A DNA stretch of 64,000 nt, taken from contig CAVTGS010000026.1 of the NCBI GenBank assembly GCA_963734295.1, forward strand, positions 19,380 through 83,379, in the 5' to 3' direction. This DNA comes from JAEUMW01 sp963734295. Its GTDB lineage: Bacteria; Pseudomonadota; Gammaproteobacteria; Burkholderiales; JAEUMW01. The stretch's first letter is position 1; every line of letters starts with the position of its first letter. This document shows positions 21,288 through 30,592 of the stretch, piece by piece. Both the position numbers and the translations under genes were made by a program. The notes beneath the pieces are model-generated. The model searched no databases, was not told where the DNA came from, and saw nothing but the letters and a program-made list of their open reading frames with translations.

Positions 21288-21755
21288 ATGAACGAGCTCT
21301 ACGCGATTCTGCTCTCCTGGGCGGTCACGCTGTCCGGCTATCCCATGCCGGACCAACCGGCCGAAGTCAGGACCGTTTCGCATGCCTATCTCGTCGACCG
21401 CGCATGCCATGGGCGCGAATGCAAGGTCATGGGCTGGTTTCCGCCGGGACACACGATCTACGTGGACGAGCGTCTCGCCCCGCAGGACAGCCTGCTCGCC
21501 GCTTCGATCGTGGTGCATGAGATGGTGCATCATCTGCAGCACGAGGCGGGGCGAATCGATCCAGCGAAGTGGAGCTGCGAGAACGCCATCGCGCTGGAGC
21601 GCGAGGCGTATGCGGTGCAGCGGGAGTTTCTGCTGCGCTATGGCGTGTATCAACCGGTCGGCGTCAGCATGCATCGAGTCGGATGCGAGCTCACGCTAAG
21701 CGATGATTCCGATCCCGGGAGTGCCGCCGCCGGCATGGCGTCCGAGGTGCCATGA
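21288..21755 (+). CDS. Putative HExxH zinc-protease-like protein
   Basis: About 155 residues from the ATG at 21288; an upstream in-frame ATG at 21234 gives an atypical N-terminus. The first 20 residues (NELYAILLSWAVTLSGYPMP) are hydrophobic and may be a signal peptide or anchor. The central motif VVHEMVHHLQHEAG is a zinc-binding HExxH, with a possible third ligand in NAIALEREAYAVQREFL. HisGlu-Tyr arrangements of this kind occur in DUF6647-like proteins. Two cysteines around ACHGRECKVMGW may pair if the protein is exported. No protease activity is proven; it could be a structural relative. Confidence 0.6.
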   Translation: MNELYAILLSWAVTLSGYPMPDQPAEVRTVSHAYLVDRACHGRECKVMGWFPPGHTIYVDERLAPQDSLLAASIVVHEMVHHLQHEAGRIDPAKWSCENAIALEREAYAVQREFLLRYGVYQPVGVSMHRVGCELTLSDDSDPGSAAAGMASEVP

Positions 21756-21799
21756 ATCGCGCATGGTCGCCCGCGCACGAACCGGACCCGCCGCGCCGT

Positions 21800-22561
21800 C
21801 TATTCGGAACTGATTCCTTCTTCCGGGGGTGTCGCGGCGAAGCGGACCTCGACCTCGCACCCGTCCGCCCGCCGCCAGCGCTTCCAATGGTCCGTATAGC
21901 CGAATGAGCGGCGCAGCAGCACGTTCGTGCTGCCTGCTTCCCAGGCGTGATAGTTCCCTTGGGCGAAAGGCGCGGCGGGTTTCTCGACCACCTGGTGCGG
22001 CAGGATCGGTGACGGGAACGCCGCGGCGAGCTGGCGCGCGATCCGGTCGTAGTTCTGGCGACATTCGGTCTGCAATTTCCTGACCGCCCGCGGATCGAGA
22101 TTCTTCGATTTCAGCCTCGAAGTCAGCACCACCGCTTCCAGTCCCTTGCTCTCCGGGTCGAAGCGGAACGAGGCGGAGAACGGAACGCCGTCGAGGACGT
22201 AGCGTTCCATCCTGATGACAAGGCAATCGTGCCCCTCGGCCGCGAGCGCCTGCCGCGACAGCTCGTCGTTGCAGCTTTCGTCGTCGCGCTCCGCCGCCTC
22301 CCCGAACCTGCTCTCGATCGCGTCCGCCGGCGCGCCCCAGGGTATGCCCTGGAATCCCGCTGAAGCGTCCTTGGACGGCGCTCCCGAGAACGGCGGCAGC
22401 GTCGTCGCGGCCAGACCATCCAGAGCGAGCAGGAATGCGAGGGCGCTCAACGCAGTCAGGCGAAAGCCGCGACGTGCGCTCCGTGAAATTGCTTCGTCAC
22501 GGAAGTGATGATCGCGGGGGTATGCGGTGAGGGCTCTGCGGCCTCGCCTCCTCGGAGGCAT
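21800..22561 (-). CDS. Secreted hypothetical protein
   Basis: About 253 residues if it starts at the ATG at 22561. An earlier ATG (22645) gives a basic leader with no family look. A long basic stretch precedes a signal-like helix (LTALSALAFLLALDGLAATT), so the true start may be an unrecognised codon just before FRLTALS. The mature part begins FQGIPWGAPADAIESRFG, a pattern seen in periplasmic proteins that monitor envelope components. Two cysteines (DDESCNDEL and EGHDCLVI) may form a disulphide. No function recognised. Confidence 0.5.
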   Translation of the reverse strand: MPPRRRGRRALTAYPRDHHFRDEAISRSARRGFRLTALSALAFLLALDGLAATTLPPFSGAPSKDASAGFQGIPWGAPADAIESRFGEAAERDDESCNDELSRQALAAEGHDCLVIRMERYVLDGVPFSASFRFDPESKGLEAVVLTSRLKSKNLDPRAVRKLQTECRQNYDRIARQLAAAFPSPILPHQVVEKPAAPFAQGNYHAWEAGSTNVLLRRSFGYTDHWKRWRRADGCEVEVRFAATPPEEGISSE

Positions 22562-22747
22562 GCGGTTTCTCCTTGGCCTGTGGCGTGCGGCGGATCCGCC
22601 CGGAGGTCGGACGAACGCCGGAAGGTGGAACGCCGGACGGGGCAAGAGTATAGGGGCAAATCCCCGCGGGCGGCTGCCTTGGCGTCCGTTGGGAGCAGCG
22701 GACGCGGATTCCGCGGGGTGTGCCGGTCGTGGGTGACGGCTCGCCCG

Positions 22748-23203
22748 TTACAGGGCCGGGGAACTGCCCAGTGTCGCGGCGACCCGCAGCGAGGGGCGGC
22801 GCGGCGGCCGCGGGCACGAGGCCCTCTTGGCCTCGCTGATGTCGCGGGCGGTGCAGATCAGGGCGAGCAGGGCTTCGTCGAAAAGCTCGCTCTCGGCGTC
22901 CACGTCGATCTCGGGTTCCTCCACCTCCGCGCGGGCGCCCAATTTCGCCGACTGGTCGGCCCGTTCGGTGCAAACGTTGCGCAGGTATTTCGCGGCCAGG
23001 CGACCCTGCTCCAGCTCGAATCCGGCCCACACCAGAACGCGCTCGAAATCCTTGGTGTCGATCCAGCGCAGAACGTCGCGCATCATTGCCTGACTGCCAT
23101 GCTGCGCGTCGAGCACGGCCCGAAACAGCACCGCGCGCCAGAGCTGAACTTCGGGCAGCATCAGGTTCTGGCCGGTCGTGCCGAAATCGGGATCGGGTTT
23201 CAT
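22748..23203 (-). CDS. Hypothetical protein
   Basis: 151-residue frame from the ATG at 23203 (MKPDPDFGTTGQNLMLPEVQ). It is probably cytoplasmic. The body (QLWRAVLFRAVLDAQHGSQA, then DVLRWIDTKDFERVLVWAG and AAKYLRNVC) looks like a real folded helical protein with balanced composition; the last 30 residues are basic and low in complexity. I recognise no family. Confidence 0.5.
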   Translation of the reverse strand: MKPDPDFGTTGQNLMLPEVQLWRAVLFRAVLDAQHGSQAMMRDVLRWIDTKDFERVLVWAGFELEQGRLAAKYLRNVCTERADQSAKLGARAEVEEPEIDVDAESELFDEALLALICTARDISEAKRASCPRPPRRPSLRVAATLGSSPAL

Positions 23204-23582
23204 GTCTTGTCCTTGGTCTGGGCCCCTCGGCCGGGATAGTCGTTGATATTGAAAGCGTTGCCTGCGGACGCTTTTCAGCAATCCCGATGCCAACCGAAAA
23301 CGACGCACGCACCCGCGGCGACAGGCGGCTCGAATCCCCGCTCACACAAGGGCTTTGCGCCGCTGCCGCAGAACGCGATGGACGCAGCGATCGCCGCCGC
23401 GCAATCCGGGGGTCGTCGCGTTTCCCGCGGGAGCGTTCAGTATTCGACGAACGGGATAGAGGTTGCGGCAGACGTGCGAAGCCGCGATCGAACACCAAGG
23501 GGACCCAGGCCGGGCCAGAACGACCGCAAGCCTGTCCGACCCCGATCAGCGAGCGGGGCCGGGGACGCTTTCGGCAGGCCGC
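23204..23582. other. Gene-free stretch
   Basis: Open frames here are without motif and differ in composition from real genes nearby. No RNA fold, repeat or clear terminator was recognised. It presumably contains the promoter of the minus-strand hypothetical gene (22748-23203). Confidence 0.4.
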
Positions 23583-23831
23583 TCACTTGGACTTGAGCAT
23601 GCCGACCAGCCACAGCAGGATCACGGCACCAGCGGTCGCGGTGACGAGCGACCCGATGAAGCCCACCGCCTGCAGCCCGAGCAGTCCGAAGGCGAAGCCG
23701 CCGACGAAGGCGCCGATCACGCCGACGACGAGGTTGCCGATCAATCCGAAGCCGCCCCCGCGCATGATCTTCCCGCCGAGCCAGCCCGCGATCAATCCGA
23801 TCACCAGAAATCCGATGAAGCCTTGTCCCAT
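23583..23831 (-). CDS. GlsB/YeaQ/YmgE family stress-response membrane protein
   Basis: 82-residue, strongly hydrophobic, glycine-rich inner-membrane protein. Three helices are evident: FIGFLVIGLIAGWLGGKIM, then a GFGLIGNLVVGVIGAFVGG stretch, then GAVILLWLVGML. It is a full-length member of the transglycosylase-associated protein family (Pfam Transgly_assoc), commonly induced by stress and of unknown mechanism. The start at 23831 is preceded by AGGAGAG at good spacing. Confidence 0.9.
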   Translation of the reverse strand: MGQGFIGFLVIGLIAGWLGGKIMRGGGFGLIGNLVVGVIGAFVGGFAFGLLGLQAVGFIGSLVTATAGAVILLWLVGMLKSK

Positions 23832-24032
23832 TTCGCGCTCTCCTGAAAGTGAGGCATCCCGGACACGGAGGCTGCGCAGTCCTCGCCGTCGCGACGCGTG
23901 CCTTTCGTCCGGCCAGGCCGCATCTTACCGCGACATGCATGCGATTCCCCCTCATTGCCGCTCCAGCCGACATCTTCATGGCGAAGACATGCGAAGCTGC
24001 TAGACTCGGGGCTTTCCGATCGAGTTCGACTG

Positions 24033-24971
24033 ATGGCAGCCGCGGCTCACTATCCCGACTCCGCGACCCGGCTCAACGCGGCTCTGGCCGGGATGCTGAT
24101 TGCCGCGAGTCTTCTGCTCCTCTTCGCCGTGCCCGCCTGGCTCCTGCCTGCGAATCCATGGTGGGGTCTCCTGCTCGTGCCGGTCGCGCTCGCGACCAAC
24201 ACCCTGTGGTCGCTCATCCACGAAGCGATCCACGGTCACCTCTTCGCCAGGCGCACGCTGAACGACGCGGCCGGGCGTTTGCTGTGCGTGCTCTACGGGG
24301 CGCCTTTCCGCGCGCTGCGCGTCGCGCACCTGCTGCACCACCGCTACAGCCGCACGCGGCGCGATCGCACCGAGGTCTACGATCGTGCGCGCACTTCGCG
24401 ACTCGCCGCAACCGTCGGCTTCTACGTCCAGTTGCTGGGCGGCATGTATTTCCTGGAAGTGCTGAGCTCGCTTGCCTGCCTGCTGCCGCGCCGAGCAATC
24501 GACTGGCTCGCGCCCCGTCTGGACACGGACGACACGACGGGAGGGCTCGTCGTCCGGGCGGTGCGCGAGCCCGCCGCGCTGCGCGAGATGCGCCTCGACA
24601 TGCTCGCGATCCTCGTGATCTTCGGCGTCGCGGCGTGGCTCTACGGGTCGAGCGGCTGGATGCTCGCCGCCGCCATCCTCGCTCGCGCCGCCCTCGTGTC
24701 CATCGCCGACAACTCATATCACTACGCCACGGTTCTCGAAGAACCGCGCTTCGCGATGAACGCCGGTGCACCCCGCTGGATCGGCGCCGCGTTGCTCGAT
24801 TTCAATCTCCATGGCGTGCATCACCGCCATCCGAGTCTCCCGTGGTACGCGCTTCGCAGGCAGTTCGAGCGCGATGGCGAGCGGGCGGATATCGGGCTCG
24901 CGGCCTGCCTGCTGCGGCAGCTGCGCGGCCCGATCCCGCTCGAGCGTCTGGCCGGTCGATCCGTGCCGTAG
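24033..24971 (+). CDS. Membrane fatty acid desaturase family protein
   Basis: 312-residue integral membrane di-iron enzyme. Three histidine boxes are visible: HEAIHGH (about residue 64), HLLHHRYSR (about 98) and HGVHHRHPSLPW (about 268). Membrane helices lie near 17-38, 44-62, 125-145 and 185-230. The ATG at 24033 gives a short N-terminus (MAAAAHYPDSATRLNAALAG). It could act on fatty acyl chains or on carotenoid- or lipid-like substrates; the short length and the box spacing fit the wider FA_desaturase family more than stearoyl-CoA desaturases. No operon partner; mnmC follows after 72 bp. Confidence 0.8.
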   Translation: MAAAAHYPDSATRLNAALAGMLIAASLLLLFAVPAWLLPANPWWGLLLVPVALATNTLWSLIHEAIHGHLFARRTLNDAAGRLLCVLYGAPFRALRVAHLLHHRYSRTRRDRTEVYDRARTSRLAATVGFYVQLLGGMYFLEVLSSLACLLPRRAIDWLAPRLDTDDTTGGLVVRAVREPAALREMRLDMLAILVIFGVAAWLYGSSGWMLAAAILARAALVSIADNSYHYATVLEEPRFAMNAGAPRWIGAALLDFNLHGVHHRHPSLPWYALRRQFERDGERADIGLAACLLRQLRGPIPLERLAGRSVP

Positions 24972-25043
24972 GCTTCGACCGGGCCTTTCCGGTGTGCCAG
25001 CGCACGATCGTCGGCGAGCGACCTCGCTCTGGTTTCATGGGGC

Positions 25044-26937
25044 GTGAGCCGCGTGAGACTCGCTGATCCGCAGCCGGCTGCCATCGACCCGGCCATACTT
25101 CGGCTGCGCGAGGACGGTGTCCCGGTCTCCGAGCGCTTCGGCGATGTCTATTTTTCCGCGGCGGGCGGGCTCGCCGAAACCCGGCATACGTACCTGCTCG
25201 GAAACGGGCTGCCGGCGCGCTGGACGCACGCGGAACGCTTCACGATCGTCGAGACCGGGTTCGGTACCGGGCTCAACTTTCTCGCGGCGTGGCAGGCATG
25301 GCAGACGCGCGCACCCGCGGGTGCGCGCCTGCATTACGTCGCCGTCGAGAAGCATCCGCTCTCGCGTGACGATCTCGCTCGCGCCGGCGCCCGGTGGCCC
25401 GAGCTCGCGTCGCTGCTCCGCGAGCTCACCGGCGTTTATCCGCCGCCGGTGCCCGGCTTCCATCGCCTGCACGTCGACGACGGTCGCGTTGCGCTCACGC
25501 TGCTTTTCGGCGACGCTGCGGCGATGCTCGCGCGATTGGACGCAACGGCAAATGCGTTTTTCCTCGACGGCTTCGCGCCGGCGAAGAATCCGGAAATGTG
25601 GACAGGCGCGCTTTTCCGCGAGCTCGCGCGGCTTGCTGCGAACGGTGCCACGCTCGCGACCTACACGGTGGCGGGAGACGTGCGACGCTCGCTCGCGGAC
25701 GCGGGATTTCGCCTCGAGAAGCGGGCGGGCTTCGGACCCAAGCGCGAGATGCTGGTCGGCGTGTTTGCGGGCGTCGGGCGATGCCCGCAGGACGAAGCGT
25801 CTGCGCGTCGCCACGCCGCCGTGATCGGCGCCGGCCTCGCCGGCACCGCGTGCGCCGAGCGGCTGGCAGCGCGCGGCTGGCGCGTCGATCTCGTCGAACG
25901 GCATCCCGGCCCGGCGCGGGAGGCCTCGGCGAATCCCGTCGGCATTCTGCATTCCGCTCTGCTCGTGGATCGGCGGACCCGCAGCACGTTCACCACGGCC
26001 GCGACACTGTACGCGAAGCGCCAGTTGACAGCCCTGGACCGCGGTCCGTGCCCGCCCCGCTGGATGCCGACCGGTGTGCTTCAGGTGTCGCGCGATCCGC
26101 GGCGGCTCGCGCGGCTCGTGCATGCGTGCGAGGCCGTCGGTCTTCCCGCGTCGGTGGCCCGACGGGTCGACCGGGCCGAAGGCGGTGAGCGGGTCGGCGC
26201 TCGCACGGGCGGCGACGGTTTCTGGTTCGAGGATGGGGCGTGGGCGTCCGCCGCGAGCTGTCTGCGAGGCGCGGCTCGCCGCGTGCGAGAATGCCGTGCG
26301 GCGGGTGTACCAGCGCGCGGCGACGAAGCTCGAGCGAACGGCGGGCGGTTGGCGGGTGCTGGATGCGAGCGAAGACGTGCTAGCCGAGGCTCCGGTGGTG
26401 GTGCTCGCCAATGCGAGGGACGCGATGGTTTTCGACGCTGGATCCGATCTGCGGCTGCGGGCGGTGCGCGGTCAGATCACACGGCTGCCGGCAAGGCCGG
26501 GGCGAGGCCTGCGTGCGCCGGTCTGCGGCGACGGTTACGTCACACCGGCGGTCGACGGATCGCACTGCATCGGCGCCACCTTCGACGAGGACGACTGCGA
26601 TTGCGACGTACGCCCGGCGCAGCATGCGGCGAATCTCGAGCGGCTCGAGCGGATGCTCCCCGATTTCGCCGGCGCGTGCGATCCGGCAACGCTCCAGGGG
26701 TGGGCCGGGGTGCGCGCGATGAGCGCGGACCGACTTCCGCTCGTGGGACCCGTGCCCGGCGACGCGCACGCCGGGCTCTTCACATGCGTCGGGCTCGGTG
26801 CGCGCGGGCTTACGTGGTCCGCGCTGCTCGGTGAGCTGCTCGCGAGCCAAGTGAGCGGCGACCCCGCGCCGTTGGAGCGTCATGTCGCCGAGCAGCTCGC
26901 GCCGGGGCGTCCGCTCAGGGAAGTGAAGCCGTCGTGA
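25044..26937 (+). CDS. mnmC: Bifunctional tRNA wobble-uridine modification enzyme MnmC, one frameshift
   Basis: Completes mnm5s2U at position 34 of several tRNAs. The N-terminal methyltransferase domain (about 1-240) has FTIVETGFGTGLNFLAAW (SAM site) and AFFLDGFAPAKNPEMW. The C-terminal oxidoreductase domain starts with the FAD site AAVIGAGLAGTACAERLAA, then ASANPVGILHSALL, and ends with LFTCVGLGARGLTWSALLG. One extra T near 26,265 breaks the frame; removing it joins the two halves into about 630 residues, a normal MnmC. GTG start. The last 4 bp overlap the next gene (ATGA-type overlap), so the two are coupled. Confidence 0.92.
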
Positions 26938-28119
26938 GCGCGCGCGAGCGAGACGAGCAGCGAGTGCGGCCCGATTACCGCGGCACTGGCATCGTCAATC
27001 TCATGGCTTCGCTAATCGCGGCGCGAGGCGGCGGGCGCACCGGCTACGCGATGCTGGAGGGTTTCGATGCGCTTTGCCCTGCGCAACCGCGCACGCTCGT
27101 CCTCCTCGTCATCGACGGGCTCGGCTATCGGCATCTCGTGCACTCGACGGTGGCGCCTGCGATGCAGCGGCATCTTCGAACGCGCATGACGTCGGTGTTT
27201 CCCGCCACCACGGCCGCCGCGATTCCGACGTTTCTCAGCGGGCTCGCGCCACAGCAGCACGGGCTCACCGGCTGGTACATGCTCTTTCGCGAGCTCGGCA
27301 CCGTCGCCGCGGTACTGCCGTTTCGCCCGCGCCACGGCGGCCGATCGCTGCGCGATGGGGGCGCGACGCCGCAGGCGTTGCTCGGGCTCGCGCCGCTTTT
27401 CGAGCGGCTGCCCGAGCCGTCGTGGGTGATCGCGCCGGAGCGCATCGTGCACTCGGACTTCAACGCCGCCGCGAGCGGCCGCGCGCAACGCGTGGGTTAT
27501 GGCACGCTCGACGAGCTGTGCGCACGGGTGCTGGCAGCGGCCACCCTTCCCGGCCGCAAGTTCGTCTACGCCTACTACCCCGAGCTCGACACGCTTGCTC
27601 ATGTCCACGGCATCGGCAGCAGCGAGGCCCAAGCGGAGCTCGCTCGCATCGACACGGCGTTCGACGCACTGTTGCGCGCGCTCGAGGGCAGCGGGACGAC
27701 CGTAGTGCTCACCGCGGACCACGGTTTCGTCGATACCACGCCAAACACCCGCATCGCACTTGCAGGACCATCCCGAGCTCGCGGCGATGCTCTCGCTGCC
27801 GCTGTGCGGCGAGCCGCGCGCGGCCTACTGCTACGTCGATCTGGATCGCTCGGGAGATTTCGAGGACTACGTGGCGACGCATCTCGCGGAAGGCTTCGAC
27901 TGCTTGCGCGGCCGCGACTTGATCGCGCAGGGCTGGTTCGGCCTCGGCGCGCCGCACCCACGGCTATCCGAGCGGGTCGGCCACTACGTGCTTCTTGCGC
28001 GCGCGAACTGGACCCTCACGGATCTCTTGCTCGGCGAGAAGCCGCACGTGCAGGTGGGTGCTCATGGCGGCACCACGGCGGACGAGATGTTCGTGCCGCT
28101 CGTCGTCGCGCAGGGTTGA
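26934..28119 (+). CDS. Alkaline-phosphatase-superfamily phosphodiesterase (NPP type), one frameshift
   Basis: About 394 residues once one extra T near 27,760 (CTG read as CTTG) is removed. It is a nucleotide pyrophosphatase/phosphodiesterase-like enzyme. Metal-binding LVLLVIDGLGYRHL, nucleophile threonine in TSVFPATTAAAIPTFLSGLA, PELDTLAHVHG and VVLTADHGFVDT are all present in family order, and the C-terminal HGGTTADEMFVPLVV holds the last ligand histidine. There is no signal peptide, so it is probably cytoplasmic. It starts inside the mnmC stop region. The substrate is unknown; the family hydrolyses phosphodiesters or pyrophosphates. Confidence 0.8.
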
Positions 28120-28128
28120 TCGCGCTCC

Positions 28129-28239
28129 TCAGGCGGTCTTCGGCGGCAGGAAGAACTCGCCCGGACGCTCGCAGAAAAGACGCAGGGACCGCCGCGCGAA
28201 CGCTCCCGAGTTGCCCCACGTGGCGCGGCGCGACCGCAT
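28129..28239 (-). CDS. Possible 36-residue small protein
   Basis: Frame MRSRRATWGNSGAFARRSL ... CERPGEFFLPPKTA, just after the stop of the secreted gene at 28262 and on the same strand. Composition is protein-like, but there is no clear ribosome site and no family is recognised. It may instead be a remnant. Confidence 0.25.
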   Translation of the reverse strand: MRSRRATWGNSGAFARRSLRLFCERPGEFFLPPKTA

Positions 28240-28261
28240 CGCCACGTAGATCGCGGGACTT

Positions 28262-28861
28262 TCAGGGCGTGACGAGCACGACGCAGCCACGCGGTTCCTT
28301 GGACTTCTTCTGGCGATTTACCTCGACCACGAAGGTATCGCCTTCGATGGTGGGGAACTTCACCGCGGTCTGTTCGACGGGCTTGCTCCCGGCACCGGAC
28401 AGGGCGCCGACGAACTCGACACCGTCGGGGGCGTCGGAATCGATTTCCAGCACCTTGACGAGCAGCGTGCTTTTCGGACCTGCGATCACGGCTGCCTGCG
28501 CGAAATCGACTTCGACATTGGTACCGAAACCGCACGGTGCGCGCACTACGTCGCCGGGACGGGCAGGCACGTTGGCGACCAGGCTCGCGCCGTTCGAGGC
28601 GTGCAGGTATTTCGCCACCTTGAGGATGTCGAGCCTGCGCACGGCGCGGGTGTCGACGGAGCCGGTCGCTGTCTTCTTGTGCACTTCGTCCGACAGGGTC
28701 TGCGGCTGGCCGAAATCCTTCCAGGGCACGGCCGCCTCCATTTTGCCGTTGTACTCGAACACGGCTACATTGTAGAGGAATACGACTTCCTCTTCGGCGG
28801 CCTCCTTGGCGAGGCCAGCAGTGGAGAAGGCGACGAGCAGGGCGAGGACGAGGGCGCGCAT
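28262..28861 (-). CDS. Secreted hypothetical protein
   Basis: 199 residues with a clear signal peptide (MRALVLALLVAFSTAGLAKE, cleavage after GLA). The mature part is beta-rich, for example VVFLYNVAVFEYNGKMEAAV, STLLVKVLEIDSDAPDGVEF and DTFVVEVNRQKK, and is likely periplasmic. No catalytic motif is evident. Two cysteines (APCGFGT and RGCVVLVTP) may form a disulphide. It lies downstream of the 2-oxoacid oxidoreductase operon on the same strand with a 102-bp gap, so it may be separately expressed. Unknown family. Confidence 0.6.
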   Translation of the reverse strand: MRALVLALLVAFSTAGLAKEAAEEEVVFLYNVAVFEYNGKMEAAVPWKDFGQPQTLSDEVHKKTATGSVDTRAVRRLDILKVAKYLHASNGASLVANVPARPGDVVRAPCGFGTNVEVDFAQAAVIAGPKSTLLVKVLEIDSDAPDGVEFVGALSGAGSKPVEQTAVKFPTIEGDTFVVEVNRQKKSKEPRGCVVLVTP

Positions 28862-28963
28862 GGGGATTGAGTTCCGATGGTGAGGTCGAAGCGGCTATAG
28901 ACCGCCGCCCCGGCCCAACGTTCGAACCTTCCCGCCCCCAACGCGAGCCCCGCGGCGACCGCG

Positions 28964-30592
28964 TCAGATCTCCTCGGGCACCATGATGATGGCGCCGCAG
29001 GGGCATTCGGACACACAGATTCCACAACCTTTGCAGTAGTCGAAATTGAACTGGAAGCGCTTGCCCGGACCCAGCTTGATCACGGCGTTGTCCGGGCACA
29101 CGCCGTAGCAGTTGTCGCATTCGAAGCAGTTGCCGCAGGACAGGCAGCGGCGCGCCTCGAAGAGCGCATTGGTTTCGTCCAGACCGCCGACGACTTCATC
29201 GAACGTGGACTGGCGGCGAATAATGTCGAGGGTCGGCTGCACCGTTTTCGGCGCGTCGTCGTAGTACCAGGGATTGAGCTTGTCGAACGTGGCGAGCTCG
29301 TGCTTGGGCGCGGGCTCGTAGGTCGCTCCGTGGAGCCAGGCGTCGATGTTGCGCGCCGCCTTCTTGCCGTGGCCGATGGCGACGGTAACGGTGCGCTCGG
29401 AAGGCACCATGTCGCCGCCCGCGAAGATGCCCGCGCGGCCCGTCATCATGTTGCGGCTGACCTGCACCACGCCGTCCTTGATCTCGAGGCCCGGCACTCC
29501 ATTCAGGAGCGAGAGGTCCACGTCCTGCCCGAGCGCCAGGACGAGCGAGTCGGCCTCGAGCGTTTCCATCTCGCCGGTGGGTTGAGGGAAGCCCTTGTCG
29601 TCGAGCTCCATCTTCTCGACCGTGAGGGTGCCCTCGTCGGACATGTTCTTGATGGTCGAGAGCCACTTGATCATGATGCCTTCCTGCAGCGCCTCCTCGA
29701 CTTCGAAATCGTGGGCGGGCATCCTCTCGCGCGTCCGGCGGTAGACGATGATGGCTTCGCTGGCGCCCAGGCGCTTCGCAGTGCGCGCCACGTCGAGCGC
29801 CGTGTTGCCGCCGCCGTATACGACCACGCGGCGGCCCAGCATCGGTTTTTCCTCGCCTTCCATGCTGCGCAGCACCTGCATCGCGTCGAGCAGTCGCGCC
29901 GCCTCGCCGGCCGGGATGTAGGCGCGCTTGGCGATGTGCGCGCCCACCGCGAGGAAGGCCGCGTCGAACTTGCCTTCCTTCATGGTCTGCTCGATGTTCT
30001 CGACCTTCGTGTTGAGCTTGAGCGTGACGCCGAGGTCGAGGATGCGCTGGACCTCCGCCTCGAGCACGTCGCGCGGCAGGCGGTACTTCGGAATGCCGAA
30101 GCGCATCATCCCGCCGGACAGTGGCCCCGCCTCGTAGACAGTCACGCGGTGACCCAGGCGCGCCAGGTGATACGCCGCGGAGAGCCCGGAGGGTCCGGCG
30201 CCCACCACCAGCACATGCTTGCCGGACGCGGTGGCGGGCTTTTCGAACTTCCAGCCCAGCTTGATCGCCTGATCGCCGAGGAAACGCTCGACGGAGTTGA
30301 TACCCACCGACTCATCGACCTGGCCCCGGTTGCAGGCCGTCTCACAGGGGTGGTAGCAGACGCGGCCCATCACGGCCGGCATCGGGTTGTCCTGGGTGAG
30401 CGTGCGCCAAGCCTGCTCGTAGTCGCCGGATTCGGCGTGATAGAGCCAGCCCTGGATGTTCTCACCCGCCGGACAGGCGTTGTTGCACGGCGGCAGACGA
30501 TCCAGATAGAGCGGGCGGTGGGTGCGCCAGCTGCCGGTCTTGTTGGCGAGCGAGGACCCGACATCGAGGGTGATCGCGAACGGCTTGTCCAT
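28964..30592 (-). CDS. FAD/NAD(P)-binding iron-sulfur subunit of a 2-oxoacid oxidoreductase (GltD/PadH-like)
   Basis: Intact 542-residue electron-transfer subunit. The N-terminus has the GltD-type cysteine cluster (PPCNNACPAGENIQGWL, then CYHPCETACNRG). An FAD-binding Rossmann site follows (LVVGAGPSGLSAAYHLARLG), then an NAD(P) site (VVVYGGGNTALDVARTA), and a C-terminal pair of 4Fe-4S clusters (CLSCGNCFECDNCYGVCP and CKGCGICVSECPCGAI). It overlaps the beta-subunit stop by 1 bp. By analogy with PadH of phenylglyoxylate oxidoreductase, it should pass electrons from the TPP core to NAD(P)+, with the fused ferredoxin domain standing in for a separate delta subunit. A stand-alone glutamate synthase small chain is less likely given the operon. 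Confidence 0.85.
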   Translation of the reverse strand: MDKPFAITLDVGSSLANKTGSWRTHRPLYLDRLPPCNNACPAGENIQGWLYHAESGDYEQAWRTLTQDNPMPAVMGRVCYHPCETACNRGQVDESVGINSVERFLGDQAIKLGWKFEKPATASGKHVLVVGAGPSGLSAAYHLARLGHRVTVYEAGPLSGGMMRFGIPKYRLPRDVLEAEVQRILDLGVTLKLNTKVENIEQTMKEGKFDAAFLAVGAHIAKRAYIPAGEAARLLDAMQVLRSMEGEEKPMLGRRVVVYGGGNTALDVARTAKRLGASEAIIVYRRTRERMPAHDFEVEEALQEGIMIKWLSTIKNMSDEGTLTVEKMELDDKGFPQPTGEMETLEADSLVLALGQDVDLSLLNGVPGLEIKDGVVQVSRNMMTGRAGIFAGGDMVPSERTVTVAIGHGKKAARNIDAWLHGATYEPAPKHELATFDKLNPWYYDDAPKTVQPTLDIIRRQSTFDEVVGGLDETNALFEARRCLSCGNCFECDNCYGVCPDNAVIKLGPGKRFQFNFDYCKGCGICVSECPCGAIIMVPEEI

